From UBA1431 sp049324235 (GTDB taxonomy: Bacteria > Bacillota > Clostridia > Christensenellales > UBA1431): DNA of 64,000 nucleotides. Shown here in pieces: positions 40,652-49,990 of this stretch; positions within the stretch are counted from its first letter, which is position 1, and every line of letters starts with the position of its first letter. The notes beneath the pieces were generated by a model. That model was not told the DNA's origin. It saw nothing but the letters and a program-made list of their open reading frames with translations, and made no database searches. The DNA lies in contig JBMOLJ010000062.1 in assembly GCA_049324235.1 (NCBI GenBank), forward strand, positions 1 to 64,000, in the 5' to 3' direction. The position numbers were made by a program, and so were the translations under genes.

Positions 40652-41674
40652 TTATTGATATTTAACGGTTATGTCTTTACTCTTTGGATGAACGGCAATC
40701 CATGTGTTGCCGGGCTGCAACACAATTTCGTCGCCGTTGCCGTCCCTGTATACCGTGGGTGAATCGTAGCTCTTCCTCTCCCATGTGCCCTCGACATACT
40801 TTCCGCCAATAAAGAATTCCGCCTTCCCCGAGCCTAACAGGTCGCAAAGCCATCTGTCTTTCGCTTCACCGCCGTGATAAAAACGGTTGTATTGTACAAT
40901 CAGGTTCTTGACCTCAACGGCTTTGCCCGTCTCGGCATCCGTAAACGGCTTGTTTCCTGAGTAACGCAAAAGTACATCCTTGCTTGCATCATACTTATAG
41001 GTTACCTCTTCTCCGGTATAGAAGGGAACAACCACTTCCGATACAGTTACGCCGGTGTATTGCAGCTCATCGGCATACGTAAACGTACGAACATCAGCGT
41101 CCCCGCTCATCAACTCCTGGCATTTTTGTACATTTGTAAAGGCGTTGTGCGGCGCCTTTCTGCTGTGGTCCCTCCAGTAATAGGCGCCCAGCCCTCCTTT
41201 TATAAAGTCAATCCGTGTCTTAATGTGACTTGAAGAAGCAATGTATACGTTCGCCTGCCCGCTTGAAGGGCCTCCGAAGTGGACATAGGCGCAATCCCAC
41301 TCCTGCTGAATCTTGATAAAGTATATCCTGGCTGAACGCACCGGCCCGACTTTTTCCGGCAGCGTATCGTTATATATGCAGAAAAACCTCGTGCAGCCCT
41401 CAACGGGCGCTTCATACACGATATCCGCCGCCTGCAGTCCGTATTGCGGCCGGCATGCGGGATTATTCTCGATCATCACGCCCACGGGTTTGTATGCCGT
41501 CCGCTCCGCGACAGGCAGCCCGGTCGTATAGGATCTTAATCCGGCGTAAGGCGTCGGCTCCGTAGTGGGTGTCGCCATAGGCGTGGGGCTTGGCTGGGGG
41601 GGTACACTACAGGAAGAAACCGTCAGCAGGAGAACGACTGATAACAGAGTGCAAAGGGCTTTCTTCATATTCAT
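40652..41674 (-). CDS. DUF3048 lipoprotein (YerB-like)
   Basis: 340 residues with signal peptide and lipobox VSSC (cysteine near 22), a Pro/Thr-rich linker (24-44), then the DUF3048 domain with PVGVMIENNPACRPQYGLQAADIVYEAPVEGCTRF near 63 (given in two parts, residues 63-97) and VGPVRSARIYF near 110. These proteins are extracellular with unknown function; the YerB relative in Bacillus is a lipoprotein. AGGAG is 10 bases before the ATG. Confidence 0.9.
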   Translation of the reverse strand: MNMKKALCTLLSVVLLLTVSSCSVPPQPSPTPMATPTTEPTPYAGLRSYTTGLPVAERTAYKPVGVMIENNPACRPQYGLQAADIVYEAPVEGCTRFFCIYNDTLPEKVGPVRSARIYFIKIQQEWDCAYVHFGGPSSGQANVYIASSSHIKTRIDFIKGGLGAYYWRDHSRKAPHNAFTNVQKCQELMSGDADVRTFTYADELQYTGVTVSEVVVPFYTGEEVTYKYDASKDVLLRYSGNKPFTDAETGKAVEVKNLIVQYNRFYHGGEAKDRWLCDLLGSGKAEFFIGGKYVEGTWERKSYDSPTVYRDGNGDEIVLQPGNTWIAVHPKSKDITVKYQ

Positions 41675-41853
41675 AAATCGACTGCTCCTGACAATTATAG
41701 AATCGCTATACTATATTAGCATGAGATGATAAACATTAATCTTACCGGTATTTTATATCAAATATCCTCTTTTTGCTAGTAAAATTAAATATCCTGGCGA
41801 ATAAACCGGTATTATGTCTAAGCATTTATATTATGCCTCGGAACAGGTCTTCC

Positions 41854-43182
41854 TTACTTCTTACCAAGCCTTAGTTTGAACCTTCTAAGCGCATATGATA
41901 CACATTTTTTTAGGAATCTCAGGGGGCTATTGATTAGGTTTTTCAACAAAATATTTGTTTTTTTATGCTTTATCATTTGTTCTATTCTGTTTGCATCAGT
42001 CTCTAAATAAAACTTCCTCGAATAGTCAAGCCTTTTGGCTAAACCGGCCCGTGTCTTTTTATCTGCTTTTTGATACGCAACATCTTCGAAACACGCCGAG
42101 TTATAAGGCAGCATCCAATTTTTTTCACCGCAGATATCCCGAGCCGTAAAAAACTTCGTTTTATGCCTGTTGTCTACAGTCTGGCCTTTCATTATCATTT
42201 CGGCTGGGATTTCTTCAACAGCAATGGCGCCATCCCTGGCCGCATCCTCGATAAGCGCTTTTCCTTCCTCCGTTCTGGCAATTACGACAGAAAACCCTTT
42301 CTTCATGTCATCACGGGAAATCCCCCAGGGGTCGCCCACGACAATATCGCTGAATACATTCACCTGGTCGGAGCATAGGATACAACGATACTCTTCGTAT
42401 ATGGGTTTTAAAGCAAGCCGCCTGCTTTTATCGAGCTTATATACATTTTTGTTTGAATAAATGCCTACATTCCCAGGCCAGCCTCCTACCCGCTTGTCTC
42501 TGAATCTGAACTGTACTAAATCTTCACGCAAATCATACTTTGATTGTTCAATCAGGTCGTCTATCAATCGTCCGCTGTTCTGTCCGGCACAGAATAGGCC
42601 GATGGTATATAAAGGCAATTGGATATCGGGATACTTTTGCTTTATCCGTGCTAAGCTTTCCGCCTGGCATCCCAAAACAACAGCCGCCGTCCTTTTATCC
42701 GTATGGGAAAGGATCGTTTCGGCTACAGCCGACTGTGCATAATATGAACCGCAGCCTTCGATGATGGATTCCTTTGATGTCGCAAGCACCGCCTGCGGCC
42801 TTTTTGTTGCCGCATCAAATTTGTTGACCACAGCGCCATCGATAGCTTTTTTTTCGAGAAGATAACATAACAACGCCGTTACGATACCGCCGCTCTGGGA
42901 TTTCTGCCTGATCTCTTCATCCGTTGCATGTCCGATATATGCGCCAAGGCATTGGCCGTGGAAAAGGTCAATCTTTTCATCCTGAAGCGTAACCTGCGGA
43001 TTGCTGGGACAGACCGCATAGCATTTGCCACAGTTGACGCATTTTTCTTTATCGAGTACAGCGGTCAAATACCCCGCAGGATTATGCGTCATCGTGATTG
43101 CTTTTTTCGGGCATATACCGGCACATGCGCCACACGCGGTACACAGCGCGTTTTCTGGAATATGTCCAATATTCTCTCGCAT
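41854..43182 (-). CDS. FrhB-like iron-sulfur protein (coenzyme F420 hydrogenase/dehydrogenase beta-subunit family)
   Basis: 442 residues. Two [4Fe-4S] ferredoxin motifs open the protein (CTACGACAGICPK at 14-26 and CVNCGKCYAVCPS near 48-60), followed by the FrhB N- and C-terminal domains, with a cysteine-rich CILCSDQVNVFSDIVVGDPW near 265. It probably passes electrons to a flavin or sugar substrate, but the donor and acceptor are unknown. In polysaccharide clusters of Clostridia and Bacteroidota this family usually neighbours a pyruvyl transferase, as here (17 bases upstream). It is the last gene of the locus. Confidence 0.88.
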   Translation of the reverse strand: MRENIGHIPENALCTACGACAGICPKKAITMTHNPAGYLTAVLDKEKCVNCGKCYAVCPSNPQVTLQDEKIDLFHGQCLGAYIGHATDEEIRQKSQSGGIVTALLCYLLEKKAIDGAVVNKFDAATKRPQAVLATSKESIIEGCGSYYAQSAVAETILSHTDKRTAAVVLGCQAESLARIKQKYPDIQLPLYTIGLFCAGQNSGRLIDDLIEQSKYDLREDLVQFRFRDKRVGGWPGNVGIYSNKNVYKLDKSRRLALKPIYEEYRCILCSDQVNVFSDIVVGDPWGISRDDMKKGFSVVIARTEEGKALIEDAARDGAIAVEEIPAEMIMKGQTVDNRHKTKFFTARDICGEKNWMLPYNSACFEDVAYQKADKKTRAGLAKRLDYSRKFYLETDANRIEQMIKHKKTNILLKNLINSPLRFLKKCVSYALRRFKLRLGKK

Positions 43183-43199
43183 GTCAACTACCTCTTCAT

Positions 43200-44378
43200 C
43201 TATTTTGAAAACATCACTTTTCCTGATTCAAGCAATGCGTCCCATACCTGGGGAAGCTTTGCTTTTATAACCTCACGCTCATTATTATGATTGTCCCAGA
43301 ACGATTTAAACATTTCTATGAGCCGTTCGGATGAACAGTTATTGTTCGATATTATCCATTGATCCTGCCCATACCAATGGAGAAGCTCATCATATTTGTA
43401 ATGCCAGCCCACAATCAATGTCGGAACGCCTGATGAGAGCGACGCGACGCAGGCATGGTACCTGCTCCCGATAAAAGCCTCACTCCCGGCGATCAATGAC
43501 TTGATCTGCGTACTGCTCATGTTTTTCACATCGGCAATGGCTACCCTTTCCGAATGATCGAACCGCTCATGAATGTCATTTGCAACATGGATGTCGTTAT
43601 AATCGTTCGTTTCAACTATTTCATTGGGGATCAATTCAACGCTTAAGTCCGTCGTTTCTAAAATATATCTTATCAGTTTATCCATGCATTCGATATACGT
43701 TTCGTCCGAGCGCCATTGGTTAATGATCTGATAGCTTACGGATATTCCGATAAATTGCCTATTGACCGGTGTATCGTATGGCATCATATTCGCCAGATCC
43801 GGCGACGTAAGCACATTACGTACCCCGGCGTTTTGCATCTGCGTTTTACTTTCATTCTCCCTGGCGTACATGATATCAAAAATATGCTTTGCCGCGTATC
43901 TGGCCTGGATTTTCAAGCCTTTGGAAAGAATCGGCCCGTAGCTTGCCGGACACTTAACCGTTTTTCTTTTATATAATCTGGCAAGAAAGCTCACTGAGAA
44001 TTTCCCGATAACGGATTTAATAGCTTTAAAACGGCCTATTTTCTTCGGAAAAAAATGTTCGCAAAAACATATGCCAAACAGGTCCGCAACAATGTCGGCA
44101 GTCTTAATATGATCCAGGAACATTAAACATCTCTCATTCTTAGGCCTTATTCCAAACTTGTATTTCAAACCGTCAAGCAAAAGCCTTGCACCCTTATACG
44201 GCATCTGATATACGGGTATATCCATGTCGCTGACCGCTATTTCTTTAATCTTCGTAGGTTGATAGCATATGATATCCGCGTCCTCATCCAGCTTCCTGAT
44301 AAGCTGTCTCACCCCGTGTATTAATGAGGGTCCGCCAAAATTATCCTCGGTCATGACACCGTACAATAATATTTTCAT
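43200..44378 (-). CDS. Polysaccharide pyruvyl transferase family protein
   Basis: 392 residues, GT-B-like fold of the CsaB/WcaK group. Typical segments are LYGVMTEDNFGGPSLIHG at 4-21, the mid region MQNAGVRNVLTSPDLANM near 180, and the active-site GSRYHACVASLSSGVPTLIVGWHYKYDELL near 290-315 (GSRYH at its start). The family transfers pyruvate from phosphoenolpyruvate to a sugar hydroxyl. It sits between the flippase and the FrhB-like gene. Confidence 0.9.
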   Translation of the reverse strand: MKILLYGVMTEDNFGGPSLIHGVRQLIRKLDEDADIICYQPTKIKEIAVSDMDIPVYQMPYKGARLLLDGLKYKFGIRPKNERCLMFLDHIKTADIVADLFGICFCEHFFPKKIGRFKAIKSVIGKFSVSFLARLYKRKTVKCPASYGPILSKGLKIQARYAAKHIFDIMYARENESKTQMQNAGVRNVLTSPDLANMMPYDTPVNRQFIGISVSYQIINQWRSDETYIECMDKLIRYILETTDLSVELIPNEIVETNDYNDIHVANDIHERFDHSERVAIADVKNMSSTQIKSLIAGSEAFIGSRYHACVASLSSGVPTLIVGWHYKYDELLHWYGQDQWIISNNNCSSERLIEMFKSFWDNHNNEREVIKAKLPQVWDALLESGKVMFSK

Positions 44379-44405
44379 CCTATCCGCCTCTCTTACATTC
44401 TTATG

Positions 44406-45857
44406 TTAAGAGTTCAAGACTCTCCATTTTGTTTTGATAAATTTCAGATTCATGATAACGTAAATTACTCCCCATAACAATCCCAATAGTACAGACTCCA
44501 GGATCTCACCCGTATAAACTTCGATATGGAGCAAATTTTTTAGCACCATAAAAATCGCGCCAAAAACTGCATTCATGAGTGTAATGAACAGGATATCCTT
44601 CCATGGAAATATCTTTTTCATCGGTATTGATATTTGCTTGGACGTTGACATAAGGAGCTGCCAGGCGCTTGCAAATGTTGCAACCAGCGTTGCAATGGCC
44701 GGGCCGATAAATCCAAAAGTATAATAGAATACAATGCTCAATATCAGGTTCAATACCAACGCAAATATGGAGTTGTATAATATGACCTTCGTCTTTCCAA
44801 TCGAGTTGAGAATCATACCATAATATGTGCATCTGAACATCAATACCAATGCATAAATCTGAAAAACCGGTGCACCGGCCAAGTATTTTTCTGAGTACAA
44901 CAGCGACATAATTTCCGGAGCAAAAACAAACATTGCGGTAGAAATAAAACAGATGACTATATACGATAAGGATGTCGCATCACCCCACAAAGAAACTGCT
45001 TCTTCTTTACAGTCCTTTTTCAGGAGTACGACAAGATGAGGCAAAAGCACCGCGGTCAGTGACGACGCAATCATGGTAACAGGTATTTCCCTTGCGGCAT
45101 TGGCAAATATGGCAAGCTGCTCTGTATTAAAAAACCTCGCAATGACCAGTGTATCGCATTGTCTTTTGAGGGTGCCCACGACCGATGCAAGACCGATGGG
45201 TATGGAGAATACAAAAATCTTTTTTATGACATTCTCATCAACAATGAATCTGATTTTCCCTGCTACATTCTTAACCACGATATATACGGTAAGCGCAAAG
45301 GCCGCTTGCCCACAAAGATACACAATCATATAAGCGTAGAAATCCATGCGCAGTATCTGTACGCCTATAATTGACAATAAGATAAAGACACTGTTTGCGA
45401 TTTTGAAAATCATTAGACGTGATGTTTTCTTATATACGATCAGCATATTGTCAATGCTGGCCAGAATAATGTTCGTCCAGGGGAAAACAGCAAGAAAATA
45501 CCAGAAGCCTGTCAATATCGGATTATTAAAATAGCTGGCGATCAAAGGTGTCGCACAAACCAGTACCAGGCCAGTAAAAACGCTTAGCATCGTACTAAGC
45601 GTATAATATATGGATACAAATCTCTGCTTTTCGTCAGAAGTTTCAGCCCTGGCCAGAAAATAATTGATACTGTTGGGGAGACCAAGCATGAAAATTGTAG
45701 TAAAAACATTGATAACGATCAGCAGCTGGGAATACGTCCCGTATTCCTCCAGAGTACGGAACCGCGATAATAGCATCGCCGCTACCAATGCGATCGTGGT
45801 TGTGATTATTTGAGAGATTGACAGTTTCAGGCTATCTGTGCCAATGGATCTTTTCAA
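44406..45857 (-). CDS. Oligosaccharide flippase (Wzx, MOP superfamily)
   Basis: 483 residues with about 14 hydrophobic helices. The N terminus SISQIITTTIALVAAMLLSRF is that of Wzx/RfbX flippases, which move undecaprenol-linked repeat units across the membrane. A longer frame to 45902 overlaps the neighbour; AAGGGAG 8 bases before a TTG at 45857 gives the better start. A 31-base gap separates it from wbpE. Confidence 0.88.
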   Translation of the reverse strand: MKRSIGTDSLKLSISQIITTTIALVAAMLLSRFRTLEEYGTYSQLLIVINVFTTIFMLGLPNSINYFLARAETSDEKQRFVSIYYTLSTMLSVFTGLVLVCATPLIASYFNNPILTGFWYFLAVFPWTNIILASIDNMLIVYKKTSRLMIFKIANSVFILLSIIGVQILRMDFYAYMIVYLCGQAAFALTVYIVVKNVAGKIRFIVDENVIKKIFVFSIPIGLASVVGTLKRQCDTLVIARFFNTEQLAIFANAAREIPVTMIASSLTAVLLPHLVVLLKKDCKEEAVSLWGDATSLSYIVICFISTAMFVFAPEIMSLLYSEKYLAGAPVFQIYALVLMFRCTYYGMILNSIGKTKVILYNSIFALVLNLILSIVFYYTFGFIGPAIATLVATFASAWQLLMSTSKQISIPMKKIFPWKDILFITLMNAVFGAIFMVLKNLLHIEVYTGEILESVLLGLLWGVIYVIMNLKFIKTKWRVLNS

Positions 45858-45888
45858 ACAATACGCTCCCTTCTCAGCGACCGTCAAT

Positions 45889-47025
45889 TCATGACTTGCC
45901 ACCGATGTACGTATTGATATGGGTACAAACCTGTTCTATGTCTTCCATACTCAGATATGGATGGATAGGAAGCGATAAGACACGCTCGGAAAGCGTTTCC
46001 GAAACGGGGAAATCGCCGATGCCATATCCGAGGGATTCAAACGCCGTTTGCAAATGCATGGGCTTGTGGTAATACACCATCGATGGCACACCGTTTTCCT
46101 TGAGATACGCCTGCAGCCCGTCCCGCTGCTCTTTCCCTGAAAGCGTTATCGTATACTGCGCCCAGCTTGAATAATATCCATCCGGTATAACAGGTGTTTT
46201 GACGACGTCCTTAAGGTTCCTTGTGTACGCTTGCGCCGCTTCATTCACCTTGTCCATCTCGTATTCTTTGAATGCTTCGAGCTTTATCTGCAGCACAGCC
46301 GCTTGTATCGTGTCCAGGCGGGAATTCATGCCGATCCTGACATTGTCGTATTTGTCCGACCCTTTGCCGTGCAGCCTGAACGAGTTCATGGCATCCGCCC
46401 ACGCATCATTGTCGGTAAAGACGGCGCCGCCGTCGCCGTAACAGCCCAAAGGCTTTGCCGGGAAAAACGATGTAGTGGAAATATCGCCGAAGCTGCAGTT
46501 TTTCTTCCCGTTGATGCTCCCGCCGAATCCCTGCGCACCGTCCTCCAGGATAAGGATGCCGTACTTCTTAGCTATCTTCTTGATTTCAGGATAGTTTGCC
46601 GGCAGCCCGAACAAATCAACCGGGATAACGGCTTTGGGAGCCAGCCGTCCTTCTGCGATCACTTTCTCTACGCTTTCTTCCAGCATAACGGTATTGATAT
46701 TGAAGGTGTCCGCATCAATATCGACAAAGACCGGCGTGGCGCCCGCGAAGGATACGACTTCCGCCGAGGCGAAAAAAGTGAAATCGGGCACGAACACGGC
46801 GTCACCCTTGCCAATATCCCAGGCCATCAAGGCGAGCGTCAGCGCATCCGTTCCATTTGCACAGCTGATGCAATGCCTCACCCCTACGTATTCGGCAAGA
46901 GCTGCTTCAAGGTCTTTTACCTGTTTGCCCATAATAAACGCGCTCGAGGCTGCAACCTCCAGTATGGCGCTGTCGATCTTTTCTTTTAAAACCTGGTATT
47001 GTTTTTTTAAATCTCTGAATTGCAT
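45889..47025 (-). CDS. wbpE: PLP-dependent 3-keto-sugar aminotransferase (DegT/DnrJ/EryC1/StrS; WbpE/WlbC-like)
   Basis: 378 residues. The PLP lysine is in SFFPAKPLGCYGDGGAV near residue 180, with the family starts FRDLKKQYQVLKEKI and CANGTDALTLAL near 58. In context it would aminate C3 of UDP-2-acetamido-3-oxo-glucuronate. It overlaps the wbpD stop, starting at the ATG at 47025 with AGAGAG upstream. It belongs to the wbpI-A-B-D-E run. Confidence 0.9.
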   Translation of the reverse strand: MQFRDLKKQYQVLKEKIDSAILEVAASSAFIMGKQVKDLEAALAEYVGVRHCISCANGTDALTLALMAWDIGKGDAVFVPDFTFFASAEVVSFAGATPVFVDIDADTFNINTVMLEESVEKVIAEGRLAPKAVIPVDLFGLPANYPEIKKIAKKYGILILEDGAQGFGGSINGKKNCSFGDISTTSFFPAKPLGCYGDGGAVFTDNDAWADAMNSFRLHGKGSDKYDNVRIGMNSRLDTIQAAVLQIKLEAFKEYEMDKVNEAAQAYTRNLKDVVKTPVIPDGYYSSWAQYTITLSGKEQRDGLQAYLKENGVPSMVYYHKPMHLQTAFESLGYGIGDFPVSETLSERVLSLPIHPYLSMEDIEQVCTHINTYIGGKS

Positions 47026-47026
47026 T

Positions 47027-47590
47027 TTATACACTCTCTTTCAATCCGCCGTCATATTCCTCATACGCTCTGCCGCAATGGCTACATTTTAAATCACCCT
47101 GCAGTTTTTCGCCGCATTCGCAGGCCCAGCCGATCTGTCTCGCCGGAACGCCCGCCACTATCGCATGATCCTTAACGTCTTTCGTAACCACCGCGCCCGC
47201 CGCAACAAACGCGCATCTTCCAATCGTTTTGCCGCATACGATGGTGGCGTTGGCTCCCAGGGAAGCGCCCCATTTGACAAGAGTTTTGAGGTATCCGGCG
47301 CTGCCTTTGGGATATTTTGAACGGGGCGTCAGGTCATTGGTAAACACAACGGAAGGACCGCAGAAAACATAGTCCTCCAGTTCGACGCCTTCATACACCG
47401 ATATGTTGTTCTGGATCTTCACGCCGTTGCCTATCTTCACATTGTTCGATACATTGACGTTTTGCCCGAGGGAACAGTTTTCTCCGATTACCGCGCCCTT
47501 CTGGATATGGCAGAAAAACCAGATTTTCGTTCCGTCGCCAATCGTAACGCCGTCATCAATGTAGCTGCTTTCATGCACAAAATAACTCAT
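47027..47590 (-). CDS. wbpD: Hexapeptide-repeat N-acetyltransferase (WbpD/WlbB-like)
   Basis: 187 residues. Left-handed beta-helix repeats (V-IGDG, IGENCSLGQNV, IGNGVKIQNNI, KTIGRCAFVAAGAVVTKDV) run from 10 to 140. A cysteine-rich tail CECGEKL plus CSHCGRAYEEY (150-178) is extra. The enzyme would acetylate the C3 amino group of UDP-GlcNAc3NA. It abuts wbpB without a gap. Confidence 0.9.
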   Translation of the reverse strand: MSYFVHESSYIDDGVTIGDGTKIWFFCHIQKGAVIGENCSLGQNVNVSNNVKIGNGVKIQNNISVYEGVELEDYVFCGPSVVFTNDLTPRSKYPKGSAGYLKTLVKWGASLGANATIVCGKTIGRCAFVAAGAVVTKDVKDHAIVAGVPARQIGWACECGEKLQGDLKCSHCGRAYEEYDGGLKESV

Positions 47591-48670
47591 CTATCTGAAC
47601 CTTCCTTTAAAGTCCGAGGTAGCGCATTTAGTCAAAGGCAGCTTTACGCTTGTTCCTTCAAATGCCGACTTGTAAATCGCCAGCACAAGCTCCAGCGCGC
47701 GCCGCCCGTCTTCGGCCGTAATATACGGCTCCCTGCCGTTTTCGAGCGCGCCGATCACATCGGCGTACAGGGGGTTGTGGGCATAACCGGGCACATTTGG
47801 CGGATTCTCGTGATATTTTGCCTTTATTTCGTCAGGGTCGTCCAGCCCGTCGGCAAAACGCCATTCCTCGATGATGTTCACCGATTTGCCGCTGGCCTTG
47901 ACCGTGCCCTTCTCCCCGAATATATACAGGGTTTCTTCCAGGTTCCTCGGATACACATTCGTAGTACCCTCAATCAAACCATAGCTGCCGTTTGCGAATT
48001 TTATCATTGCAATCCCCAGATCTTCCGATTCGATATATTCGTGGTTCAAATTGTCCACAATACCCGTCACTTCCGTGATCTCGTTCCCCATCATCCAACG
48101 CAGAAGGTCGATATTGTGGATGCACTGGTTCATCAGAGCGCCGCCGTCATGCTCCCAGGTCCCGCGCCAGGGCGCCTGCGTGTAATACTGCGGGCCGCGG
48201 TTCCACCGGATATTGGCAACCCCGTGGAACAGCCTGCCGAAGCGTCCCGCTTCGATTGCTTCCCTGATTTTTTGTATGGACCTGTTAAAGCGGTTCTGGT
48301 GGCAGGCGCAGACCTTGACCCGCTTTTCCTTTGCCCTTGCGATAATCGCGTCGGCATCTTCTAATGACAGGGCGAGTGGCTTTTCAACGATCACGCTGCA
48401 GCCTCTTTCAATACAGTCCAGAGCGATTCTTGCGTGGCTCCCGCTCGATGTCGCAACGGTCACAAGGTCGATTTGCTCATGATCAAACATCACATTGTAA
48501 TCATGATACGTTTTTACCCGGCCTGTCAAATCGAATCTGTTAAGCTTATCCTCAATGTTGGCCGGGGAAATATCGCATAAGGCAACCAGGTCCAAGCGGT
48601 TGTCCAGTGCAGCGGCTATATGATTGACCGATATATTCCCGCATCCGATGATGGCAAGTTTTATACGCAT
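47591..48670 (-). CDS. wbpB: Gfo/Idh/MocA-family UDP-N-acetylglucosaminuronate 3-dehydrogenase (WbpB/WlbA-like)
   Basis: 359 residues. The Rossmann motif IIGCGNISVNHIAAALDN is at residue 7-24 and the conserved EKPLALSLEDAD near 94. It would oxidise C3 of UDP-GlcNAcA before amination by WbpE. The start has GGGGGAAG upstream. Order wbpA-wbpB-wbpD-wbpE matches the known pathway genes. Confidence 0.9.
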   Translation of the reverse strand: MRIKLAIIGCGNISVNHIAAALDNRLDLVALCDISPANIEDKLNRFDLTGRVKTYHDYNVMFDHEQIDLVTVATSSGSHARIALDCIERGCSVIVEKPLALSLEDADAIIARAKEKRVKVCACHQNRFNRSIQKIREAIEAGRFGRLFHGVANIRWNRGPQYYTQAPWRGTWEHDGGALMNQCIHNIDLLRWMMGNEITEVTGIVDNLNHEYIESEDLGIAMIKFANGSYGLIEGTTNVYPRNLEETLYIFGEKGTVKASGKSVNIIEEWRFADGLDDPDEIKAKYHENPPNVPGYAHNPLYADVIGALENGREPYITAEDGRRALELVLAIYKSAFEGTSVKLPLTKCATSDFKGRFR

Positions 48671-48682
48671 TGCTTCCCCCTT

Positions 48683-49990
48683 TTACAACAGCTCTATGTT
48701 CGCCTTGTTTTGAACATCTTTCATCGCATTCTTGGTATCGAGAATAACCGCCGCATGCCGCCCGACAAATTCATAATCGATATTCGTATGCGCGGTCGCA
48801 ATAAAAACCAGGTCGGCGGATTCAAGCAGCCCGGCAGTAAGCTCGGGTTCCCCTTTCACAGTTTTCCCATGTTTGCGGTATTCAGGAACGAACGGATCGA
48901 AATATTTGACCTCGGCCCCTGTTTTATGGAGTTCTTCAATGACCCTGAGCGCCGGGCTTTCCCTGTAATCGTCTATGTCCTGCTTATACGCTACGCCCAG
49001 AACCAGTACCGTCGATCCGTTCAGCGCCTTTTTAAAGCGGTTCAGTATCTTTGCCGCCCTCTCCACACAGTATTCCGGCATCCTGTCGTTGATCATCATG
49101 GAAGCCTCTATCATTGACGTGTGGAAGCCATATTCACGCGCTTTCCAGGACAGATAATACGGGTCTAGCGGGATGCAATGCCCGCCAAGGCCCGGCCCGG
49201 GATAGAAGGCCTGGAAACCGTACGGCTTTGACTTTGCGGCATCGATGACCTCCCATATGTTGATTCCCATTTTATTACACAGGATCGCCAGTTCATTTAC
49301 AAGGCCAATGTTGATATTCCTGTACACGTTTTCCAGTATCTTTTCCATTTCGGCAACGGACGGGCTGGATACGCGGTGTATCGGCGCGGCCAGTATGCTC
49401 TCATACAGTGTCGCAGCTACTTCCGTGCACGCGGGCGTCACGCCGCCTACCACCTTGGGCGTGTTTTTGGTCTTGTATAACAGGTTGCCAGGGTCAACAC
49501 GCTCGGGAGAAAAGGCCAGATAAAAATCTTCACCGCACTTCAGGCCGGAGGTCTCAAGGATAGGCTTCAACAGATCCTCGGTGGTCCCCGGATATGTTGT
49601 GGATTCGAGTATGATCAGCATATCCTTATGCATATTGGGTACGATGCTTTGCGCGGAAGCCCTGACATAGCTGATATCCGGCTGCTGGTGGTCATCGAGC
49701 GGCGTCGGGACGCATATGCATACGCAGTCCGCCTGCGCTACCCTGGTAAAGTCGGTAGTGGCCGAAAGCAGCCCGGACCTTACGATCGCTTCCAGGTCCT
49801 CGTTGACCACGTCGCCAATATAATTCCGGCCCGCATTGACCATGTCCACTTTTTCTTTCTGCACATCGAAACCGATCGTTTTATAGCCTGCCTTGGCTTT
49901 TTCCACGGCGAGCGGCAGGCCCACATAGCCCAGTCCGACCACACCGAGGGTCGCGGTTTTATCTATAATTTTTTGTTTAAGATCACTCAT
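48683..49990 (-). CDS. wbpA: UDP-N-acetylglucosamine 6-dehydrogenase (WbpA-like)
   Basis: 435 residues, UDP-glucose/UDP-GlcNAc dehydrogenase superfamily. NAD motif GVVGLGYVGLPLAVEKAKAG near 17-36 and the catalytic cysteine in GGHCIPLDPYYLSWKA near 266. Among relatives, those next to wbpB/D/E act on UDP-GlcNAc, giving UDP-GlcNAcA. It overlaps wbpI by 4 bases and is followed by wbpB. Confidence 0.9.
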   Translation of the reverse strand: MSDLKQKIIDKTATLGVVGLGYVGLPLAVEKAKAGYKTIGFDVQKEKVDMVNAGRNYIGDVVNEDLEAIVRSGLLSATTDFTRVAQADCVCICVPTPLDDHQQPDISYVRASAQSIVPNMHKDMLIILESTTYPGTTEDLLKPILETSGLKCGEDFYLAFSPERVDPGNLLYKTKNTPKVVGGVTPACTEVAATLYESILAAPIHRVSSPSVAEMEKILENVYRNINIGLVNELAILCNKMGINIWEVIDAAKSKPYGFQAFYPGPGLGGHCIPLDPYYLSWKAREYGFHTSMIEASMMINDRMPEYCVERAAKILNRFKKALNGSTVLVLGVAYKQDIDDYRESPALRVIEELHKTGAEVKYFDPFVPEYRKHGKTVKGEPELTAGLLESADLVFIATAHTNIDYEFVGRHAAVILDTKNAMKDVQNKANIELL

